DNA from: Dehalococcoidia bacterium
GTDB lineage: Bacteria; Chloroflexota; Dehalococcoidia; GIF9; AB-539-J10
DNA length: 10,184 nucleotides
Direction: 5' to 3'
Assembly: GCA_030627025.1 (NCBI GenBank)
Contig: DAOUSX010000013.1
Span: 1-10,184, forward strand
Position numbers and translations under genes: made by a program. Under the pieces are notes generated by a model. That model saw only the letters and a list, made by a program, of their open reading frames with translations, was not told where the DNA came from and ran no database searches. Shown piece after piece: positions 5,834-10,184 of this stretch (position 1 is its first letter; each line of letters begins with the position of its first letter).

Positions 5834-6799
5834 ATGTATAACAGTATAACGGATGTCCCCGGAATCAAGGTAGGGCACTATACCGATAGAGAAGGAATGA
5901 CCGGCTGCACCGTTGTTCTTTGTGAACAGGGAGCGGTGGCCGGAGTCGATGTCAGTGGCTCAGCCCCGGGGACAAGGGAGACTGATGTGCTTCGTCCTGG
6001 AAACCTGGTGGAAAAAGTCCACGCCATTCTTCTCAGTGGAGGCAGTGCTTTTGGTTTACAGGCGGCTGGGGGTGTCATGAAATACCTTGAGGAGCGAGGA
6101 ATCGGTCACCAGACCGCTGCTGGCAAGGTTCCCATCGTTCCCGCAGCTATTATTTACGATTTAGTGGTGGGTGACCCAAAGGCGAGACCTGACGCTGATC
6201 ATGGCTATCAAGCCTGCCTCGCTGCCACTGATGGAGAAGTCCCTGAAGGATGCGTCGGCGCAGGAACTGGAGCAGCGGTGGGAAAGATTCTCGGCATAGA
6301 TAAAGCCACCAAAAGTGGCTTGGGAACCGCCAGTCAGAAACTAACCGATGATGTTATAGTGGCTGCCCTGGCAGTGGAAAACGCCGTTGGCGACGTTATT
6401 CACCCCAAAACAAGGGAAATCATCGCTGGTCCCCATCGCTCTGATGGAGACGGTTTTTGGAGCACTTCAGAATTGTTGAAGGGCGCGCAATTCAAAGGAG
6501 CAGGCCTCTTGCCCAACACCACAGTCGCTGTAGTAGCTACTAACGCTCAGCTTGATAAAGCACAAGCGAACAAGCTGGCGCAGATGGCAGTAGCAGGCAT
6601 AGCCCGCACTGTTGACCCTTACCTTACCATGTTTGATGGCGATGTAATCTTCACCCTTTCCCTGGGAGAAAAGAAATGTGACATCACCTTACTCGGCTTG
6701 GTAGCCGCTGAGGTGATGTCCACTGCAATAGTTAGAGCGATAACTAAATCCGAGACGATGGCAGGCATATCTGCCAGCAAGGTGGCAACATCATGTTAG
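5834..6799 (+). CDS. P1/DmpA-family (S58) autoproteolytic peptidase or amidohydrolase
   Basis: From ATG 5834 the protein has 321 residues, typical for the family. Recognisable blocks are SITDVPGIKVGHYTD (4-18), HAILLSGGSAFGLQAAGGVM (63-82), GCVGAGTGAAVGKI (139-152), LPNTTVAVVATNA (226-238), MAVAGIARTVDP (251-262) and FDGDVIF (267-273). Members of this N-terminal nucleophile family cut themselves before a Ser or Thr, which then becomes the catalytic residue; here Asn228-Thr229 is the expected site. Known members include the aminopeptidase DmpA, beta-alanine-releasing BapA and the pantetheine hydrolase ThnT. Being first in a pantothenate operon, it may supply beta-alanine or pantothenate (inference). 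A longer TTG start at 5738 would translate the terminator hairpin and is rejected. TTG at 5828 (MAMYNS) is possible, being 10 nt from the AGGAGGG. The stop overlaps the next gene by 7 nt. Confidence 0.88.
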   Translation: MYNSITDVPGIKVGHYTDREGMTGCTVVLCEQGAVAGVDVSGSAPGTRETDVLRPGNLVEKVHAILLSGGSAFGLQAAGGVMKYLEERGIGHQTAAGKVPIVPAAIIYDLVVGDPKARPDADHGYQACLAATDGEVPEGCVGAGTGAAVGKILGIDKATKSGLGTASQKLTDDVIVAALAVENAVGDVIHPKTREIIAGPHRSDGDGFWSTSELLKGAQFKGAGLLPNTTVAVVATNAQLDKAQANKLAQMAVAGIARTVDPYLTMFDGDVIFTLSLGEKKCDITLLGLVAAEVMSTAIVRAITKSETMAGISASKVATSC

Positions 6800-7512
6800 A
6801 GATTGGCTTTATTGGCACAGGAACCGTAGGAACAGCTCTGGCAACAAGGCTCTCCCGGAAAAGGGCCAGAATAATTGCAGTATCCAGCCGGAACTTAACC
6901 TCAGCAGAAAGGCTGGCTAGTTCCCTACCTCATTGCCGTGCCTATTCATCGCCACAGGAGGTAGCTGATGCCGCTGAGTTAATCTTCATCACCACCCCTG
7001 ACGATGCCATCCCGGAAGTGATTAATGAAGTCCACTGGCATCCCGGTAAGAGTGTGGTGCACTGCAGTGGCGCTCATTCACTTGATATCCTCAAGCCAGC
7101 TGAGCAAGCAGGCGCTAATACAGGCTCCTTCCATCCTCTACAAACTTTCGCAAGTATTAAACAAGCTGTGGAAAACCTCCCTGGCTCCACCTTCGCCCTC
7201 GAAGCTGAGGAACCTCTTCTATCAACGCTAAAAAAACTGGCTTCCCTCCTGGATGGCGAGTGGATAGTACTTAAGCCAGGAGACAAGGTGATTTATCACG
7301 CCGGAGCTGTGTTTGCCTGTAATTACATGGTAACTTTGGTTGAGCTAGCTATAGATTTATGGCAAACCCTTGGAGTGCCCCCGGAAAAAGCAACCAGAGC
7401 CCTCATCCCCTTGCTGCAAGGAACAGTGAACAACATCGATAATATCGGTTTGCCCGATTGCCTCACCGGGCCTGTATCCCGCGGTGATTTGGGCACTATA
7501 AGCAACATCTAA
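6793..7512 (+). CDS. Rossmann/DUF2520 NAD(P)-binding oxidoreductase, frameshifted near the C-terminus
   Basis: The N-terminal Rossmann domain shows GFIGTGTVGTALA (5-17), SSRN (31-34) and FITTPDDAIPEV (65-76). The C-terminal DUF2520 domain shows CSGAHSLDIL (91-100), GSFHPLQTFA (111-120), YHAGAVFACNYMVTL (168-182) and LTGPVSRGD (224-232). The frame stops at 239 residues just after RGDLGTIS, where the family normally continues for about 50 residues. That continuation is present in another frame from 7503 to 7661. Adding one base near 7502 restores a 289-residue protein, the normal length. The substrate is unproven. Its place between the hydrolase and panD, in a locus with panB, panC and panD but no panE, makes ketopantoate reduction a plausible role. 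The break could be a real mutation or an assembly error. Confidence 0.85.
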   Translation: MLEIGFIGTGTVGTALATRLSRKRARIIAVSSRNLTSAERLASSLPHCRAYSSPQEVADAAELIFITTPDDAIPEVINEVHWHPGKSVVHCSGAHSLDILKPAEQAGANTGSFHPLQTFASIKQAVENLPGSTFALEAEEPLLSTLKKLASLLDGEWIVLKPGDKVIYHAGAVFACNYMVTLVELAIDLWQTLGVPPEKATRALIPLLQGTVNNIDNIGLPDCLTGPVSRGDLGTISNI

Positions 7513-7661
7513 CTGCCCTTGAAGCTATGAATTCCTCGTTGATTGGTACTTACAAAGCGTTAGGACTTCAGACCATTCCCATCGCTCTAAAGAAGGGAAA
7601 AATCGACGAATATAAAGCTAAGGAACTAAAGGCTCTGTTTACAAATGGTACAGGGAGGTAG
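7503..7661 (+). pseudogene. Detached C-terminal part of the DUF2520 protein, shifted frame
   Basis: From 7503 the frame reads QHLTALEAMNSSLIGTYKAL, then 32 more residues ending FTNGTGR before TAG at 7659-7661. QHLTALEAM directly continues the family's usual sequence after RGDLGTIS. Ending 3 nt before panD, it has the spacing of a normal operon neighbour. The region shows no slippery heptamer of the X-XXY-YYZ type, so programmed frameshifting is unlikely. It has no ribosome binding site of its own at the junction. Confidence 0.75.
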
Positions 7662-7664
7662 CCA

Positions 7665-8054
7665 ATGAGAACTATGTTGAAAGGCAAAATCCACCGCGCC
7701 CGGGTTACCCAGGTCGATGTTGATTATGAAGGCAGCATTACCATAGATAAATCCCTCATGGAGGCAAGCGACATTTTGCCTTACGAGCAGGTAGAGGTGC
7801 TGAACATTAATAATGGCGCCAGGTTTAATACCTATGCCATTGAAGCTGAGCCAAATTCAGGAACAATTTGCATTAACGGAGCTGCCGCCAGGCTTGCTGC
7901 TAAAGGAGACATAATTATCATCCTCTCTTATTGCCATGTCCCCGATAATGAAGCGATAAATGTAATCCCTAAGATGGTTTATGTCGATGAAAATAACAGG
8001 ATTGTGGAGACGAAAGGGAAAGAATGGGTAGAAGACCTGCTAACTATGAAATAG
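7665..8054 (+). CDS. panD: Aspartate 1-decarboxylase (pyruvoyl enzyme)
   Basis: PanD converts L-aspartate to beta-alanine, one of the two substrates of PanC. The proenzyme cleaves itself between Gly23 and Ser24 (YEGSIT), and Ser24 becomes the pyruvoyl cofactor. The start [14 protein letters not shown], with Lys8 and His10, matches the Escherichia coli protein closely. [13 protein letters not shown] (about 46-58) carries the conserved Tyr, and [17 protein letters not shown] (about 70-86) is the central conserved block. At 129 residues it has normal length, so it is the bacterial short form. A strong GGGAGG (7653-7658) lies 6 nt before the ATG. panB follows after 13 nt. Maturation may need a helper (PanM/PanZ) in enterics; none is seen here. 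Confidence 0.96.
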   Translation: MRTMLKGKIHRARVTQVDVDYEGSITIDKSLMEASDILPYEQVEVLNINNGARFNTYAIEAEPNSGTICINGAAARLAAKGDIIIILSYCHVPDNEAINVIPKMVYVDENNRIVETKGKEWVEDLLTMK

Positions 8055-8067
8055 AAGGAGTGACACA

Positions 8068-8898
8068 ATGCGAGTTACTATCAGTGAAATAAAAGCAATG
8101 AAACAAAGGAAAGAAAAAATACCCATGCTTACTGCCTACGATTATATAACTGCTAAAATCATTGATGAAGCAGGTGTACCTTTAATACTCGTTGGGGATA
8201 GCCTGGGAATGGTGATGTTGGGCTATGAGTCAACTATCCCGGTAACCATGGACGACATGATTCATCACATCAAAGCTGTGGTCAGAGGTGCTAACAAAGC
8301 CTTGATAGTGGGCGATATGCCATTTATGACCTACCATACCAGTGTAGCCGATGCTTTGCATAACGCTGGAAGACTTATCCAGGAAGGTGGTGCACAGGCA
8401 GTTAAGCTCGAAGGTGGTGAAGTTATTGCTGAGGTTGTAAAACGCCTCGTTGATTGCGGCATACCAGTTATGGGTCATATGGGTCTTACCCCACAATCCA
8501 TGTACCAGCTTAGCGGTTTTAAAGTGCAGGGGAAAACCCCTGAGACAGCAAGGAAGCTGTTTAGAGATGCTCAAATATTAGAGCAGGCGGGTGCTTTTTC
8601 CATCGTTTTAGAATGCGTGCCGGCACCTCTTTCCAAGTTAATTACGGAGACAGTATCCATCCCTATTATCGGCATCGGTGCTGGACCTGATTGCGATGGT
8701 CAGGTTCAGGTAAGCAGCGATATGCTCGGGCTTTACTGCGACCTCGTTCTTAAACATGTTAAACAATATGCTAAATTAGCTGATAGCATAAAAACCGCTG
8801 TCACAGACTATGTGACCGAGGTTAAGTCCAGTAGCTTCCCCACTATGAAACAGAGCTACACCATGGACGAACGCCTCCTCGAGTCTCTCCAGAGGTAA
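8068..8898 (+). CDS. panB: 3-methyl-2-oxobutanoate hydroxymethyltransferase
   Basis: PanB transfers a one-carbon unit from 5,10-methylene-tetrahydrofolate to 2-oxoisovalerate, giving ketopantoate. The 276-residue protein is of normal length and has the family blocks: PMLTAYDYITAKIIDEAG (19-36), LVGDSLGMVMLGY (41-53, metal-binding Asp44 and substrate-binding Ser45), VGDMPFMTYHTS (81-92, metal ligand Asp83), AVKLEGG (111-117, Lys113 and Glu115), VMGHMGLTPQS (134-144), IVLECVPA (179-186, catalytic Glu182) and IGIGAGPDCDGQVQV (201-215). AAGGAG (8055-8060) precedes the ATG by 7 nt. The stretch after SSDMLGL (CDLVLKHVKQY) differs somewhat from the common PKFVKRY version, without losing catalytic residues. 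Transcription from the upstream operon promoter is likely. Confidence 0.97.
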   Translation: MRVTISEIKAMKQRKEKIPMLTAYDYITAKIIDEAGVPLILVGDSLGMVMLGYESTIPVTMDDMIHHIKAVVRGANKALIVGDMPFMTYHTSVADALHNAGRLIQEGGAQAVKLEGGEVIAEVVKRLVDCGIPVMGHMGLTPQSMYQLSGFKVQGKTPETARKLFRDAQILEQAGAFSIVLECVPAPLSKLITETVSIPIIGIGAGPDCDGQVQVSSDMLGLYCDLVLKHVKQYAKLADSIKTAVTDYVTEVKSSSFPTMKQSYTMDERLLESLQR

Positions 8899-8937
8899 TT
8901 ATGTGTCATTGTCAACGAGAATTCCCCCTCCTTCTAA

Positions 8938-8960
8938 CTCCCTTCCGCCAGGGGAGGGAG
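8938..8960. repeat. Hairpin downstream of panB
   Basis: CTCCCTTCC (8938-8946) pairs with GGGGAGGGAG at 8952-8960, nine pairs with one U-G, around a 5-nt loop. Only a short T-run follows after several bases, so it is at best a weak terminator. Its composition resembles the CCCTCTCCC repeats at 8972 and 9274 and it may be a decayed relative. Confidence 0.5.
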
Positions 8961-8971
8961 AACTATTTTGA

Positions 8972-9010
8972 ATTCCCTCTCCCTTGACGGGAGAGGATCA
9001 AGGTGAGGGT
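8972..9010 (+). repeat. CCCTCTCCC hairpin repeat, copy A
   Basis: This 39-bp unit matches copy B at 9274-9312 in 36 positions. CCTCTCCC (8976-8983) and GGGAGAGG (8989-8996) form a perfect stem around TTGAC. A GGTGAGGGT tail follows that resembles a ribosome binding site, but no gene starts there. Confidence 0.8.
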
Positions 9011-9048
9011 AAACATACAGCTAATAAACACAATCGCCGCCTCCCCCT

Positions 9049-9268
9049 GTCACTGCGGGCAAAGCGAAGCACCCCCGAGGCAAATAGCGATGAGATTGCT
9101 TCGGCATTCCATGCCTCGCAATGACAATGAGGGAAGTCATTGCCAGCACCCTCCCTCTGTCATTCTGAGGGAGTACTTCGTTTTTGGTCATTCTGAGCGT
9201 AGCGAAGAATCTGGTGCAGCTCAGGGTGACAAAAAAAGATGTCATTGCGAGCGAAGCAAAGCAATCCC
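9049..9268. repeat. Repeat cluster 3 between panB and panC
   Basis: The 8899-9322 gap holds no gene. A full unit at 9049-9125 has ends GTCACTGCGGG and CTCGCAATGAC and the loop GAGGCAAATAGCGATGAG (9077-9094); its left inner arm is decayed. Next come GTCATTGCC (9136), GTCATTCTGAG (9159), a 44-bp unit 9187-9230 with ends GTCATTCTGAG and CTCAGGGTGAC, and a half unit 9240-9268. From 9077 to about 9170 it parallels the ispH-side cluster 3412-3505, indicating that these two clusters descend from the same composite. Confidence 0.85.
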
Positions 9269-9273
9269 ATTAG

Positions 9274-9312
9274 ATTCCCTCTCCCTTGACGGGAGAGGGC
9301 CAGGGTGAGGGT
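9274..9312 (+). repeat. CCCTCTCCC hairpin repeat, copy B, abutting panC
   Basis: CCCTCTCCC (9277-9285) pairs perfectly with GGGAGAGGG (9291-9299) around TTGAC. The tail GGGTGAGGGT then extends by another GAGGGTGA, which ends 2 nt before the panC ATG. With copy A it brackets repeat cluster 3 as direct repeats. Confidence 0.82.
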
Positions 9313-9322
9313 GAGGGTGAAA
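9311..9322 (+). promoter_or_regulatory. panC ribosome binding site derived from repeat tail
   Basis: GAGG (9313-9316) lies 6 nt before ATG 9323, and GGTGA (9316-9320) lies 2 nt before it. The sequence is an extension of the GGTGAGGGT tail of repeat copy B. GTG codons at 9305, 9311 and 9317 are in frame and are alternative starts, but ATG 9323 best fits the family N-terminus. Confidence 0.55.
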
Positions 9323-10165
9323 ATGCAAGTAGTAAAGACCGTTACCGAAATGAGAAAACTAAGGCGCCAGCTCAATGAGCCTGTCGGCTTCGTGCCTACC
9401 ATGGGCTATTTCCACGAAGGTCACCTAAGCCTGGTAAGGCAGGCGAGGAAGGAAAATTCCACAGTTGTGGTCAGCATCTTCGTCAATCCCACCCAGTTCG
9501 GACCTGGTGAGGATTTCCAAGATTATCCTCGAGATCTTGAGCGTGACCTTGAACTACTGGAAAGGGAGAAGGTGGATATCGTCTTCGTGCCCTCTGAGGA
9601 GGAGATGTATCCATCGGGATTTAGCAGTTGGATAGACGTAGAAGGGGTAACCGAAAGGCTTGAAGGTGCATCCAGACTAGAACATTTCCGCGGAGTGATC
9701 ACAGTTTGTGCCAAGCTATTCAACATCATCCAGCCAACCAGAGCCTACTTCGGTCAGAAGGATGCCCAGCAAGCAGTGGTGATCAAAAAGATGGTGGCTG
9801 ATTTAAGCATGAACCTGGAAATCACAGTTGTGTCCACAATTAGGGAGAGCGACGGCCTGGCTATGAGCAGCCGCAATACCTACCTCAACCCTGAAGAACG
9901 CCAGGCAGCTATCGTCCTATTTAGAGCTCTTTCCCTTGCCAGGGAATTATGGCAAGGTGGGGAGAAAGACGCCGATAAAATTCGTCATGAGATGACCTCA
10001 CTCATCCAGAAAGAACCACTAGCCCGAATCGACTATGTCAGCATCGCCGATGCCAACACCCTGGAAGAGCTAAAGGCAATTAACCGCCCCGCCCTAGCCT
10101 CTTTAGCCGTCCGTATAGGCAAAACGAGATTGATAGATAACGTGCTTCTAAAAGGCGGAAAATGA
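9323..10165 (+). CDS. panC: Pantothenate synthetase (pantoate-beta-alanine ligase)
   Basis: PanC joins pantoate and beta-alanine with ATP through a pantoyl-adenylate, in the cytoplasm. From ATG 9323 it has 280 residues, normal for the family. Motifs are VPTMGYFHEGHLSLV (24-38, the HIGH-like box with His31 and His34), VNPTQFGPGEDF (54-65), YPRDLERDLELL (68-79), EHFRGVITVCAKLFN (120-134), YFGQKDAQQ (142-150), and the KMSKS-like SDGLAMSSRNTYL (176-188). The C-terminal domain ends with RIDYVSIAD (235-243) and TRLIDNVLL (268-276). A start at GTG 9305 would add six residues read from the repeat; it is not needed. The gene is separated from panB by a 424-nt repeat cluster, so it may depend on read-through or on its own promoter, which I do not see. 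Confidence 0.97.
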   Translation: MQVVKTVTEMRKLRRQLNEPVGFVPTMGYFHEGHLSLVRQARKENSTVVVSIFVNPTQFGPGEDFQDYPRDLERDLELLEREKVDIVFVPSEEEMYPSGFSSWIDVEGVTERLEGASRLEHFRGVITVCAKLFNIIQPTRAYFGQKDAQQAVVIKKMVADLSMNLEITVVSTIRESDGLAMSSRNTYLNPEERQAAIVLFRALSLARELWQGGEKDADKIRHEMTSLIQKEPLARIDYVSIADANTLEELKAINRPALASLAVRIGKTRLIDNVLLKGGK

Positions 10166-10184
10166 GGATAGGCAAGCATCATTA
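10162..10184 (+). CDS. Start of a further gene, truncated by window end
   Basis: ATG at 10162 overlaps the panC stop as ATGA, an arrangement like cmk/plsC. AAGGCGG at 10152-10158 lies just upstream. Only MRIGKHH is visible, so no function can be given. Confidence 0.4.

Noticed and set aside
7490..7515. Programmed ribosomal frameshift in the DUF2520 gene
   Set aside because: No slippery heptamer, A/T run or strong following hairpin is seen at the junction. A one-base deletion or sequencing error is simpler.

Overview
The window looks like a chromosomal segment from an uncultured bacterium, most likely of the Chloroflexota (Dehalococcoidia-like). This is an inference from gene content, the IspH and CaiB sequence styles, and the dense small palindromic repeats; no taxonomic marker settles it. 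Overall base composition is balanced, near 50% GC by eye. Genes are closely packed, and the spaces between operons are filled with repeats.

Layout. (1) Positions 1-827, minus strand: a tRNA-Thr(CGU) followed two bases later by the ribosome binding site of a conserved hypothetical TIM-barrel-like protein that runs off the left edge with a Glu-rich tail. (2) 828-1140: an AT-rich repeat and a half repeat, then a TTGACA-type promoter. (3) 1141-3327, plus strand: cmk, plsC and ispH overlap one another (CMP kinase, lysophosphatidate acyltransferase, isoprenoid reductase). ispH carries a repeat-derived in-frame insertion. (4) 3328-3623: repeat cluster. (5) 3624-5185, minus strand: a CaiB/BaiF family CoA transferase or acyl-CoA racemase followed by a HIT protein. 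(6) 5186-5833: divergent promoter region with a second repeat cluster and, just before the next gene, a strong intrinsic terminator whose 3' arm holds a Shine-Dalgarno sequence. (7) 5834-8898, plus strand: a P1/DmpA-family autoproteolytic hydrolase, a frameshifted DUF2520 Rossmann protein, panD and panB. (8) 8899-9322: a third repeat cluster bounded by two 39-bp hairpin repeats; the last of these supplies the ribosome binding site of panC. (9) panC, with the start of another gene overlapping its stop codon.

Functionally, the right half is a pantothenate (vitamin B5/CoA precursor) locus. PanB makes ketopantoate, PanD makes beta-alanine and PanC joins pantoate with beta-alanine. No classical panE is present. 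The DUF2520 Rossmann protein is a candidate for the missing ketopantoate reductase, but its reading frame is broken by an apparent one-base deletion. The DmpA-family hydrolase could feed the same pathway by releasing beta-alanine or splitting pantetheine, as known relatives do.

The most unusual signal is the repeat family. Hairpin units with GTCATTGCGAG or GTCATTCTGAG ends occur in every large intergenic gap. Three copies keep an identical 18-nt loop, one half copy sits inside ispH, and another repeat type forms the translation start region of panC. No transposase lies in the window to account for their movement.
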